In this document: positions 16,255-26,300 of the stretch, piece after piece
Layout: every line of letters starts with the position of its first letter
Numbering within the stretch: position 1 is the stretch's first letter
DNA from: Nitrospira sp.
Lineage (GTDB): Bacteria; Nitrospirota; Nitrospiria; Nitrospirales; Nitrospiraceae
Assembly: GCA_005116835.1 (NCBI GenBank)
Contig: SWDM01000023.1
Coordinates: forward strand, 1 to 64,000
Reading direction: 5' to 3'
DNA: 64,000 nucleotides
The notes under the pieces: generated by a model
What the model was told of the DNA's origin: nothing
Database searches by the model: none
What the model saw: only the letters and a program-made list of their open reading frames with translations
Made by a program: the position numbers and the translations under genes

Positions 16255-17920
16255 CCTCACACCTCCCCCCAAGTTGAATGTGTAACGACACGACCGTGCC
16301 CGACGTGCACGACGACTCAATCTTCAGCTCCGCATTGATTAATCGAGCACGCTCTTGCATGGCTAACTGCCCAAGTCCGCCGTCGGAAGCTGCCCCCCTC
16401 TCGCCCGACCTCACAAACCCTCTCCCGTTATCGATCACGCGTAGAATCAATTCGTCCCCACACGTGTCGAACGCCACCCCCACGCGCGTCGCTTTTGCAT
16501 GCTTCTCGCAATTATGCAGCGCCTCTTGGGTGACCCGATACACACACACGGACTCCTCATACGTCAACACCCGCTCAACCGACTCTGAACACTGGGACTC
16601 CACGGTCCACCCCTGGCGCCGCCCGGCTTCACGCAACAACCGCTCTAACGCCACGACCACGCCGGCCCGTTCGAGCGACGCAGGGTGCAATGCGAACGAC
16701 AACTCACGCGTCCGCTGCACGATCTCCAATAATTCGTAACGATACTTCTCAATCCATCCCAACAATGCTTCTCGCCCATCGGTGGGCACATCCAGCACCG
16801 CCTGCATCTGAAAGATCATGCCGACGAGTTGCGTGGCGACAATATCATGCAGATCGCGGGAGAGCGCGCGGCGTTCTACCTCCCCCGCAACCAACAGTTG
16901 ACGATTCAGGGCTTGCACACGAGCTGCATGATCTTCAATCACTCCCTGCTGTTCAACCACACGCGCCAATTCCTGCTGCAAGCGCACATCCTGTTGCAGA
17001 ACCATTTGCTCATACAGCCCCAACAAATTGTCAAAAATGTCCGTGTCGCACGAACCGACCCGTCTCGGTCCCGTATGCTTCTCGCTGTCATCGACGCGCT
17101 TAGCCCCACCGTCATTACACCGCCGCTCGCATGACTCTTGACGCTCAAGTCCAAGTCGAATATTCAGAGACAGAATCCGCATCAGCGGCAACACAGACTG
17201 AGGAATGATCCATCGAGAAAACATCACGACACAATAATGCTCGCCATCACGAAATTGTCCGCCAAACCCAATAGCAGATCGAATGTGATACCGATTGACA
17301 AACTCGGCTTGGGCAGAAATATAGGGACTGTTAGCGGCATCAGGCACATACAGCAGACCATCGACCCTCTCCCTCGCCACAAGGTCTCCAGTCTGTTCGA
17401 AGACCCGCCGAGACTCTGCGCTCACCACGCGCATTAATTCGCTCAGCGTCGGAAACTGGACAGGAAACGTGGTGGCATTCATCGGCACACACCGATGGGT
17501 CGACGACAAGGACACATCGCACCACCCCGGATGGAGGCCATATGTCCCAATCAACTGCATCACCTTTTCTGATCGCGCCTCACCAGATTCAGCGACACGC
17601 CGGTCTACAGATACACGATCCTCTTCACTCAACTCAGTCACAGGGACGGTCCGGAACACCCGCACCAGAGGGCACACTGGCACTCCAGTCTCGTGACACG
17701 TAAAGGACTCAAACAATAATTGCGTGATGGCTGTCGCCCGATGGAATAACGACGCGCTCTGCAACGAGATGTGCCGCAACGACATCCCCAGATGCGTCAC
17801 ATCACTCAATGTGAGTCGGCTCCACTCACAAGGAAATCGCTCGACCCCACCCATACACTTCTCCATCTCCCACCTCGCAACACCACCATCAGCTCTCACG
17901 ACACGCAAAATACAAGACAT
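16232..17920 (-). CDS. NarX/LiaS-type histidine kinase
   Basis: About 562 residues from the preferred start at 17920 (AGGG just upstream; an ATG at 17968 is an alternative). The N-terminal 300 residues form a soluble sensor region with a segment like GAF domains (SAIGFGGQFRDGEHYCVVMFS); no transmembrane helix is visible. A coiled coil (about 310-360) leads to a HisKA_3 box with the phospho-histidine in ERRALSRDLHDIVATQL. A HATPase_c domain has TQEALHNCEKHAKA (N box), VIDNGRGF and GGLGQLAMQERA (G boxes). It should sense a cytoplasmic signal and phosphorylate the response regulator encoded just downstream. Confidence 0.85.
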   Translation of the reverse strand: MSCILRVVRADGGVARWEMEKCMGGVERFPCEWSRLTLSDVTHLGMSLRHISLQSASLFHRATAITQLLFESFTCHETGVPVCPLVRVFRTVPVTELSEEDRVSVDRRVAESGEARSEKVMQLIGTYGLHPGWCDVSLSSTHRCVPMNATTFPVQFPTLSELMRVVSAESRRVFEQTGDLVARERVDGLLYVPDAANSPYISAQAEFVNRYHIRSAIGFGGQFRDGEHYCVVMFSRWIIPQSVLPLMRILSLNIRLGLERQESCERRCNDGGAKRVDDSEKHTGPRRVGSCDTDIFDNLLGLYEQMVLQQDVRLQQELARVVEQQGVIEDHAARVQALNRQLLVAGEVERRALSRDLHDIVATQLVGMIFQMQAVLDVPTDGREALLGWIEKYRYELLEIVQRTRELSFALHPASLERAGVVVALERLLREAGRRQGWTVESQCSESVERVLTYEESVCVYRVTQEALHNCEKHAKATRVGVAFDTCGDELILRVIDNGRGFVRSGERGAASDGGLGQLAMQERARLINAELKIESSCTSGTVVSLHIQLGGRCEGEGLTRG

Positions 17921-18765
17921 CGGCCCTAGACGGATACTGCCCGAATGGACAGCCCACTGAACCACCAACCATCTAGCTGGTCATAACGATTTCCGACGAT
18001 GCGTTGGCTCATGGAACGACCACCGGCCAAACCCTGCCACTTCAGCCCGTTGCAGTACTTGTGTTAATGCTCACGACCTCGTATGCGGATCATCATCCCG
18101 CTACCTCCTTTTCTTCAACGTGAATCCTGCAGGAATCGTCGACCCGCTGATTTCTTTCTTGTGCGATTCCACATTCGTCAACCGCAAGCTAGATGCCAGC
18201 ATGCGAGCGGAGTGTCGAATCACCGGATGATAGCCTCAATCTCTTTCTTGTCAGTGGGATATGTATTGCTGAATAAAAATACACCTGTTACGCACATCTC
18301 CTGCGCATAGACGCATGTATCGAAAGAAATACATGAGGTGTCAAATCCGATACTAACAAGAATGGCTCACAAATTTGCGGCCTGGTGGCTGGCTTCACTG
18401 GGAATGATCGTTTCGAGAAGCAGGAAGCTGGTATTAACGCCCCCTCCAGGAAGAAGGGGGAACTTTTACTTAGCCGACCATCAAATAGGGCGTAGCGTGA
18501 GCTCGGTACTCGTCTGTTTTGCCTTTAGAAATACACTTTCAGAAATGTTATGCGCACACACTTTGACCATCTTATCAGTCTATACATCGCAACAGTAGGA
18601 ATCGATTTGGTGAAGTAGAGATTGCTGTAGCAATAGGGGGCGTAACAACCACCATCACATGAAAGGGACAGAACTTTCCCTCACCACATGTTCAAGAAGC
18701 AACGATAGGACGAGAAGACTTCACCGGTACATGCACAATCGAGCAGGTCTGTTCCGACACAAAAC
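17921..18765. other. Gene-less stretch between mobile DNA and the PhoR/PhoB region
   Basis: No ORF with ribosome site or domain. The C-rich plus-strand bias of the DNA to the left fades here. It probably marks the worn right edge of the accessory region. Confidence 0.4.
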
Positions 18766-18966
18766 TCACACGGCTATGAGTAAACCGAGTTTCCGCGCTT
18801 CACTCACAAGCTGCGCACGATTATGCACATCCATTTTCATAAACAACTGAGACACATGATATTTTACTGTCCGCTCTCTCAGACCGATAATACTACCTAT
18901 TTCACCAATGCCGAACGCCTGCGTGCGATGCTCATCCGTGCGTTCGCTAAATTCATGCTCCCAACA
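18766..18966 (-). pseudogene. Decayed LuxR/GerE regulator, 3' end
   Basis: Read on the minus strand, about 55 codons before a TGA (complement of 18766-18768) give a typical GerE C-terminal half: GEIGSIIGLRERTVKYHVSQ, then MKMDVHNRAQLVSEARKLGLL. The first helix of the domain and everything before it are scrambled (WEHEFSERTDEHRTQAFGIG), with no start codon. This is a gene remnant. Confidence 0.65.
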
Positions 18967-19029
18967 GCGGCCCCCCCCGGCCTTGCTGACCTCAGAAACT
19001 GCGGCGACCTGATACGTTGACTGCCGTTT

Positions 19030-19110
19030 TCAGGGTGAAAGGTAAAACGTAAAAGGTGAAACGTCATACTCGCGGAGGCTCTTTCTCCGAATCGTTTTAC
19101 GTCCAACGTT
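19030..19110. repeat. Intergenic ACGTGAAACGT-type palindrome
   Basis: Repeats such as GGTAAAACGTAAAAGGTGAAACGT face the complementary CGTTTTACGTCCAACGTTTC, giving an imperfect inverted repeat right after the phoR-like gene. Related sequences recur near 37555, 49870 and 63360. Possible bidirectional terminator or REP-like element. Confidence 0.5.
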
Positions 19111-20958
19111 TCACGTCTCACGACTCGCCGGCTGGCTGGTCTGCTGAACCGGTAGCCTGACGACAAACCGGCTGCCTGCCGGGAGGTTCGCTTCAACCCA
19201 TACCCGCCCGCCCAGACCCTCGACGATATGCTTGACGATCGCGAGCCCGAGCCCTGTTCCCCCTAATTCTCGCGAGCGGGCTTTATCGACTCGATAGAAT
19301 CGCTCGAATACGCGCGGCCGATCGATTTCAGGAATCCCCATGCCGGTATCGGTCACGCTGAGTTCCAGCGCCGTGACGAGCGTCGGTTGTTCGGCATTAT
19401 CTGAAACCGGATGGGCTGCCACAGTGATGGCCCCTTTCTCCGGAGTGTATTTGACTGCGTTATCGAGCAGGTTGGACACAACCTGAATGAGCCGGTCTTC
19501 ATCGCCGAGCACCGCAGGCAGGTTTTCCCCCACGAAGGAGACGAGCCGGTGCCCTTTCTTGTCCGCTAAGGGCTTGATCATGGCCAGCGTTCGGTCGATG
19601 ACACTTTGGATCGGTAACGGCTCTCGCCGGAATTGGACCTGCCCGGATTCGATCTTCGACAGTTGGAGGAGGTCTTCGAGAATCAGGTTTAGCCGGTCGC
19701 TCTGCTTCAAGATGATGTCGAGGAATTTCGTGCTGGTCTCAGGATCGTCTTTGGCGCCATCAATCAGAGCTTCGATATATCCCTTGATCGAGGTGAGCGG
19801 GGTTCTCAGCTCGTGGGATACGTTGGCGACGAAATCTTTTCGGATAATTTCCAAGCGGCGCAATTCGGTCATGTCGTGAAAGACCAGCACGGCGCAGGCG
19901 TCGTTTTCCCGATCGCTTTCAGTCACTGAGGCTTCGATGTGGAGCCGGCGGCCACTCGGGTGCAAGAGAATTTCATCTTCTTCGTTCGTCCGTCTCGACA
20001 GCACCTTTGAAACTAACGAATCCAACTGCGGATGCCGGAAGACATCGGAGCAGGGATGTCCCCGCGTTTCCATTCTGGTCACCTCGAACATTCGCTCCAA
20101 GGCCGGATTGATCTGCAGCACGCGTCCGCGACGGTCCAGCACCATCACGCCTTCGACCATCGAGGTCAGCACGGCCAAGAGTTGGGACCGATCCTCGGAA
20201 AGCTCATCGATCTTAGTTCTCAGTTGGTCCGTCATGTGGTTGAGTGTGTCGGCCAAGAGGCCGACTTCATCCCGCGATCCGGTTCGGATATGGATCGCAT
20301 GGTTACCCTTCGCCAGCTCCTGGGCCGCGATGGCAATATCGGACAGGGGTTTGGTGATGCTGTGGGCGAGCCACACACTCAGCGCGACGGCAACGAGGAA
20401 GGCAATTCCAAAGGCGAGAGCCAAGTCTTGTTGCAGTTTGGCCACTTCTCGGTCGAGCGTCGCCATCGGTAACCCCAACCTCAAAAAGACGGCGGGGGCT
20501 GCCTGGTTCTCGCTACCCAGACCGATGGCCATATACAGCGTGCGTTCACCGGTCGTTTGGCTCGCGCGGAGATCGCTTCCCCGCCCGCTGGCAAGGGCCT
20601 GTTGAATCTCCGGTCTCGTTCGGTGGTTCTCGACCGTCGCGAGGTTGCTGTCCGAGACGGCGCTGTCGGCCAGCACCCGTCCGTCCGGAGCCACAAGAGT
20701 CACACGTGCCAGGGCTCGCGCGCTGAGGTCGCGCACCGCTGCTTGTAGTTGGGGGGTCGAAGACAGCGCGCCAGGCTGTTTCAGAAACGGTTGCAACCCG
20801 TATGCGACGAGGCTGGTTCGCGTTTCCAGTATCTGGCCCGAGTGGACCATCTCTTGTTGATCGAGAGAGCGAATCGCCAGGCTTCGGGCGATGAGAAGCC
20901 CACAGGCGAGGACCAACAAGGCTCCGATCGTGACCTTCCATCGGATAGAGAGTGGCAT
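19111..20958 (-). CDS. PhoR/ResE-like membrane histidine kinase
   Basis: 615 residues. Two membrane helices (about 9-28 and 180-202) enclose a periplasmic sensor. A HAMP domain (SITKPLSDIAIAAQELAKGN) and a PAS domain (SMVEGVMVLDRRGRVLQINPA) follow. The kinase core shows the H box FVANVSHELRTPLTSIKGY, N box VVSNLLDNAVKYTP, and G boxes VTDTGMGI and GGTGLGLAIVKHIVEGLGG. It should autophosphorylate and pass phosphate to the PhoB-like regulator encoded 71 bp upstream on the same strand. The trigger could be phosphate or envelope stress; no pho transport genes are adjacent, so the name phoR is not certain. Confidence 0.88.
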   Translation of the reverse strand: MPLSIRWKVTIGALLVLACGLLIARSLAIRSLDQQEMVHSGQILETRTSLVAYGLQPFLKQPGALSSTPQLQAAVRDLSARALARVTLVAPDGRVLADSAVSDSNLATVENHRTRPEIQQALASGRGSDLRASQTTGERTLYMAIGLGSENQAAPAVFLRLGLPMATLDREVAKLQQDLALAFGIAFLVAVALSVWLAHSITKPLSDIAIAAQELAKGNHAIHIRTGSRDEVGLLADTLNHMTDQLRTKIDELSEDRSQLLAVLTSMVEGVMVLDRRGRVLQINPALERMFEVTRMETRGHPCSDVFRHPQLDSLVSKVLSRRTNEEDEILLHPSGRRLHIEASVTESDRENDACAVLVFHDMTELRRLEIIRKDFVANVSHELRTPLTSIKGYIEALIDGAKDDPETSTKFLDIILKQSDRLNLILEDLLQLSKIESGQVQFRREPLPIQSVIDRTLAMIKPLADKKGHRLVSFVGENLPAVLGDEDRLIQVVSNLLDNAVKYTPEKGAITVAAHPVSDNAEQPTLVTALELSVTDTGMGIPEIDRPRVFERFYRVDKARSRELGGTGLGLAIVKHIVEGLGGRVWVEANLPAGSRFVVRLPVQQTSQPASRET

Positions 20959-21029
20959 AAAGACGTTAGTCGATCATCGTGAATTGTTGAAAGATATCAG
21001 AGGGCTTCCTGCGCGCGACGATCCGGGAT

Positions 21030-21728
21030 TCATGGGTCTTTCAATTTGTAACCCAAGGATTTGACCGAAACGATCGCCTCGTTGAGTGAGGGGAGCTTCT
21101 GCTTGAGTCTTCGGATGTGGACATCGACCGTTCGTGTCGTGCCGTGATAATCGTATCCCCAAACCGTATTGAGGAGAAGGTCTCTTGTCAGCACCCTGCC
21201 GGGACTGCGCAAGAGATGTTCGAGCAGGCCGAACTCTTTTGCCGTGAGCGGTACTTCGACCTTCTTCACGGTAACTTCGTGCCGCGCGAGATCCATGACG
21301 AGCGTGCCATAGCGATATTGGGCTTGGCCATCGTCGGCTTTTCGCTCAAACCGCCGAAAGAGGGCTTTGATGCGGGCGACCAGTGTTTTGGGGCTGAACG
21401 GTTTGGTGACGTAGTCGTCGGCTCCCAGCTCCAGGCCGATGATGGTGTCCGACTCCTCCGCTTTGGCGGTCAGCATGATGATGGGAAGCATCGCGGTCTC
21501 CGGAGCCGATCGAAGGCGTTTGCAAACCTCCAGGCCGCTGATCTCCGGTAGCATCAAGTCGAGCACAACCAAATCGGGCTTTTCGTGCCTCACCTGCCGG
21601 AGGGCTTCCGCGCCGGTCGTAGCCGATAGGGTTCGAAAGCCTTCTTTCTCCAAATACAGTTTGACCAGTTGGAGAATGTCGTGCTCGTCCTCAACGATGA
21701 GGATTTTCTTGCTCGCAGGGTTCGACAT
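21030..21728 (-). CDS. PhoB/OmpR-type response regulator
   Basis: 232 residues. The receiver has ILIVEDEHDI (acidic pocket), LVVLDLMLPEISGLEVCK (phospho-acceptor D), a threonine switch in IIMLTAKAEE, and K in DYVTKPFSP. A winged-helix output domain follows, with LTAKEFGLLEHLLRSPGRVL, a TRTVDVHIRRLKQKL recognition region and a SLGYKL wing near the end. It is the first gene of the two-component operon and partners the membrane kinase downstream. It should act as a DNA-binding activator dimer; targets are not visible in the window. Confidence 0.88.
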   Translation of the reverse strand: MSNPASKKILIVEDEHDILQLVKLYLEKEGFRTLSATTGAEALRQVRHEKPDLVVLDLMLPEISGLEVCKRLRSAPETAMLPIIMLTAKAEESDTIIGLELGADDYVTKPFSPKTLVARIKALFRRFERKADDGQAQYRYGTLVMDLARHEVTVKKVEVPLTAKEFGLLEHLLRSPGRVLTRDLLLNTVWGYDYHGTTRTVDVHIRRLKQKLPSLNEAIVSVKSLGYKLKDP

Positions 21729-21810
21729 GGCTAGAAATCTGTGGAAAATCTATCGTGGCACGGTAGAAATTTAATGGCCTGCATGGTTAGATCAACAGAG
21801 AACGTTGTGA

Positions 21811-21934
21811 AGGATGCTCAAAAAGGCCGTCCAGCAAGGCCGCAGCGAGCGAAGAGGCGAGGCGTACGCTTCGGTACGTTGAGCCTCTGAACGATGCGAG
21901 AACGCCGCTGGCGGACTTTTTCAGCATCCTGCTA
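21811..21934. repeat. Dispersed 124-bp imperfect palindrome, copy 1
   Basis: Begins AGGATGCTCAAAAAGGCCGTCC and ends with GGACTTTTTCAGCATCCTGC, so the two ends are near-complementary; an inner hairpin lies in the middle. A second copy with the same ends sits at 53929-54054. It lies in the gap between the phoB-like and ispH genes. Confidence 0.75.
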
Positions 21935-22107
21935 ATGGTGTGAGCCTACGAGGGAGAAGGCATCGTGTCAAGACAGACAGAGAAAGAGGAGCGCGGGCCA
22001 ATTCAGTTGACGGAACCGGCTGCTCTGACGTAAGGTGGACGGCAGTGACCTGTGGGGATGTGGGCAGGAATGCGGCCCTGTATTGTGCGTAAAGAGGGGG
22101 AGCGGTT

Positions 22108-23070
22108 ATGAAGATCTATCTCGCCAATCCACGAGGGTTCTGCGCCGGAGTCGATCGGGCGATCGATATCGTCGACCTCTCGCTCAAGAAGTATGGGGCG
22201 CCCATCTACGTTCGTCACGAAATCGTCCATAGCCGGCATGTCGTCAACTCGCTCCGCACCAAGGGCGCTGTATTCGTGGAGGAGTTGGGAGAAGTGCCGG
22301 AAGGCTCGGTCGTGATTTTCAGCGCCCACGGGGTCGCCAAATCGGTGTGGGACGAAGCGAATCGGCGGCGTCTCCATGTAATCGATGCCACCTGTCCGCT
22401 GGTCATCAAGGTGCATAACGAGGTCAACCGCGACTATACGCAGGGATACGATCTCATTTTGATCGGCCACGCAGGCCACCCGGAAGTGATCGGGACGCTT
22501 GGGCAGATTCCGGACAAATTCCATCTAGTCTCGTCGGTCGAAGATGTCGAGAAGCTGCAGGTTGAAAATGCCCACGATCTTTCGTATGTGACGCAAACCA
22601 CATTGAGCGTCGATGAGTGCAGGGACATCGTCGGCGCCCTACACAAGCGGTTCCCGCACATCAAGGGACCCCACCAAGAAGACATTTGTTATGCCACCCA
22701 GAATCGCCAGAATGCGGTGAAAGAACTTTCCTCGCTGGTGGATGTCATCCTCGTCATCGGTTCCCCAAACAGCTCAAACTCCAACCGTCTCCGCGAGTTG
22801 GGAGAGCGCTGCGGGATTTCATCCTACCTGATCGATGCGGCGTCCGATATCGACCCCAGTTGGCTTGCGAACGTGAAAGCGGTGGGGATTACCGCCGGCG
22901 CCTCTGCGCCCGAAGTCCTGGTCGAAGAGGTCGTAAGCTATCTCAAAACGTTTGGGCCTGCAGAGGTCGCAGATCTGACGGTGATCGAAGAAGATGTCGA
23001 GTTTCTCCTTCCGAAAGAATTGATCACCATTGAGTCCTCCGGTAAGTCTATTGGGGCTGAGGTGGGATAA
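22108..23070 (+). CDS. ispH: 4-hydroxy-3-methylbut-2-enyl diphosphate reductase
   Basis: 320 residues, full length for IspH, with GAGGGGGAG before the ATG. It catalyses the last step of the MEP pathway, reducing HMBPP to IPP and DMAPP with a 4Fe-4S cluster. The three cluster cysteines are visible in [20 protein letters not shown] and [11 protein letters not shown], as are the substrate-binding [11 protein letters not shown] and the C-terminal TAGASAPE. Dxs and IspG of the same pathway are encoded 13-15 kb to the right, and their product feeds hopanoid synthesis encoded between them. The gene stands alone, with a dispersed palindrome upstream. Confidence 0.97.
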   Translation: MKIYLANPRGFCAGVDRAIDIVDLSLKKYGAPIYVRHEIVHSRHVVNSLRTKGAVFVEELGEVPEGSVVIFSAHGVAKSVWDEANRRRLHVIDATCPLVIKVHNEVNRDYTQGYDLILIGHAGHPEVIGTLGQIPDKFHLVSSVEDVEKLQVENAHDLSYVTQTTLSVDECRDIVGALHKRFPHIKGPHQEDICYATQNRQNAVKELSSLVDVILVIGSPNSSNSNRLRELGERCGISSYLIDAASDIDPSWLANVKAVGITAGASAPEVLVEEVVSYLKTFGPAEVADLTVIEEDVEFLLPKELITIESSGKSIGAEVG

Positions 23071-23100
23071 CCGCATCCCTCGCGATCGGTTCACTCCCTA

Positions 23101-23147
23101 AATACTGTAGGTCCCTATTCCTACCCCTACCACCGGCAGTATTTTTC
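23101..23147 (+). terminator. Possible terminator of ispH
   Basis: AATACTG pairs with CAGTATT and is followed by a T run. The loop is long but may itself fold (TAGG/CCTA). It starts 30 bp after the ispH stop. Confidence 0.4.
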
Positions 23148-23308
23148 TTTGATTTTCCCTGAAGGCCTATGCTAGAAAACCTGGACAGGGGGTATCCCCT
23201 CGTCCTCTAGGTGCCTATGCTGCTCGCCTGTTCATGGCGATTACAACAGAAGTACTGATGGATGAGCGGGGCTCGGTTGTTGTGAGACGCGCTACGAAGG
23301 AGTCGCTT

Positions 23309-26300
23309 ATGTATCTGAAATCATTAGAAATGGTTGGGTTTAAGTCCTTCGCGGAAGCCAAGATTGAATTCCCTGAAGGCGTCACGGCGATCGTGGGACC
23401 CAACGGAAGCGGGAAAAGCAATGTCGTCGATGCGATCCTCTGGGTTCTTGGCGAGCAGAGTACGAAGGCCCTCCGTAGCGAGAAGATGGAAGATGTGATT
23501 TTTAACGGAACCGAATTGCGGAAGCCGCTCGGCCTGGCCGAAGTGTCGCTCGTCATCAGCGGGCTGGATCGAATCAGCGTGGATTCCCTCTCCGGTCTTT
23601 CGAGCCAGCTGTCGGAATATCAAGAACTTATGATCACGCGCCGCCTGTACCGTAACGGCGAAAGCGAATACCTCATCAATAAGACTGCCTGCCGGCTAAA
23701 GGATGTCAGAAGCATTCTTCTGGACACCAGGGCTGGAACCAAAGGACACACGGTCATTGCCCAGGGGCAAATCGATCAGATTCTGAACGCGTCACCGCAA
23801 GATCGGCGCGAGTTGATCGAAGAAACTGCCGGCATCATCCGTTATAAGAAACAGAAGGCCGAAGCGTTGCGGAAATTGGATGCGACGCAGCAGAACCTCT
23901 TACGGGTGCGGGACATCGTTGCTGAAGTCAAAAAGCAGTTGAATTCGCTTGAACGTCAAGCGCGGCAGGCACGGTCCTATCAGACCTTGCACCAAGAGGC
24001 GAAGTCGCTGGAGATCCAGTTGCTGACCGACGAATTCCGTGTCCTCCGAACCACGCTCACTACGGTAGAGGCGGAGTTGCAGACGTTGCAAGATCGCGAG
24101 TCCGAGCAGTCTGCTGAGCTGGCGCGGTTGAATGCAGAGCTTGAGCGGATCAGGCTCGCGATCGCCATTGCCAACGATGCAATCGGGCAGAGGCGTGAGG
24201 AGCTGTCGAATATCGAGCAGCAACAGGCGCGGGCTTTGACGGCTGCAGAAGTCGAGCGCAATCGGGGCGAACTATACGAGCAGCAGCAGAGCCAGGGGGG
24301 GCAGGAGCTTGAGCGCCTCACTCAGGAACAGGCCCAGAACGCAGCGGAGGCTGCAACCCTTGAGGACGCGTTGGCTGCGCTTGAGCGTGAGTGCGAAGAG
24401 CGGGAGCAGGTGTTCAAGGCGCTCGACCTGGAGATGAAGGAGTTGGGCCAACAGCGAACTGCGGCGTTGGCTGAAGAAGAGCGAGGGCGTCGGGACGTGC
24501 TCAACTTGGCGGTATTGGTCGCGAATACGGAGCAGACCCTGGTGCAATTGGCCGCTCGGATACAAGAGGCGGCGGATCGTGAAGGCAAGCTGGCTTGTGA
24601 ACAGGAAAACTTTCGTCTGCAACATGTGACGGCATCGGATAAGCGTCAGGCGCTCCAACAGGCTTCCATAGAGGCAGAACGGGTAGTGGCGGATCTGCGA
24701 CGGCAGCAGCGCAGTGTGGAGGAGGAGGCCGAGCGCCAATCGGCAGAGCTGGTCGAAGTCGACCAGTCGATCTTTCGTCAGTCGGAAGAGTTGGCCGCAG
24801 TGGACTCGCACTTCAAGGCGCTGCAAGGCGTGTTGCAAGAAGATATGGGTTATGGGCGGCGCGGCAATGAAGAGACGACCGCGCTCAAAGCCTGCCCCGG
24901 GGTGCACGATGCGATTGCCGAGTGGCTGGTTGTCCCTCCAGGATGGGATCGCGCAGTGGAAGCGATTTTGGGCGAACGGGTGAGGGGGTGGTTCGTCGAT
25001 AATCCCGCCGCTGCCTGCGAGGCAGTTGAATTTCTCAAGGGAAAAGATCTCGGGCGAGGCACGTTTATCCCTCAGCAGCCTCGCTGGATGACTCAAGATA
25101 CGGGGCCTCACGCCTGGTGGGCTGCAGTGGCGGGCCAGCCCGGTGTGGTCGGGCGCGCAGTCGATCTGATTCATGTGGATGGACAGCGCGAAGCGGCTCG
25201 AAACTACTTCTTCGATCGGATCGTATTCGTCGATACCCTCAAGGACGCCACGGTACTGTGGGAGCAACAACCCTGCGCGGCTCCCAATGGGCCGATCCTC
25301 GTGACGCGTGCGGGAGAAATATTGGATGCGGCTGGGGTGATCACCGGTGGACAATCCGGCGCGACGGGAGGGTTGCTGCAACGTCGCCGAGAAGTGCTGC
25401 GGCTGGAAGACCAGAGTGTTTCGCTGATGGGATACCTCGAAGAAGGGAAGCAGCGGCGGGAACGGTTGGTGGCGCAGGGGCTGGAGTTGCGCGAACGAGG
25501 CCGGCAACTCGCTGAGTCGCTGCGTGACGCTGAAATGCTGGGGCTCTCGTTACAGAAAGACGAAGCGGGACTCCAGCATATGCTGGAAGAGCTGACGCGG
25601 CGTATCGAAGCATTGATGGACGATGCGCAACGAGGCTCTGCGGAGGCAGGACGGCTTGAGCAAGAAATGCGCTCCGGTGAAGCGCAACTTGCGCAGTGGA
25701 TAGCCGAGAAATCCGGTCAGGATGCCGGGCTCAGTTTGGTGCACGAGAGGGTGGAGCAGATCGACATCGGCATGCAGGGTCTCCAGCAGCGGTTTACAGA
25801 GGCGCAATTGGTCGCGCAGGAAATCCGGACCACCCGCGAACATCGCCATCGCGATCTTCAGCGGATTCTGCAGCAGCAACAAGACGCGATCGCGCGGATT
25901 GAGACGCTGACGCGGCATCTCGAAGGGCTTCAGGCTTCCATCGAACAGAGCCGGGTCGAACGTGAGCGGCAAGAAGCATTGTGCCGGGAATTCGGTGAGT
26001 CGGTGGCCCAAGGCAAGGCTCGCCTGGTCGAGGCGCAAGAGCGACAGGCCCAGGACATGGCCGTGGCGCACCAGCTCGATGCCGGGTTGGAGGAGATCCG
26101 TCGAACAGTATCGTCGCTTCGAGAATCCCGCATGGCGGTGGAGGTGAAGAAAGCGGAAGTTCGAATGCAGTTGGGGACGGTCGAGTCCACACTGCTGGGA
26201 ACCTATCAGGTCGATCTGGGGATGTCGATCGAATCGCCGGCCGACGAAAAGACGCCGGAGCAGCTATCCATCGGGGAAGAGCCGGTTTCGCAAAGCCAAC

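Noticed and set aside
24272-25507. 411-codon minus-strand ORF inside smc
   Set aside because: Antisense shadow of the SMC coiled-coil and hinge region; no independent support.
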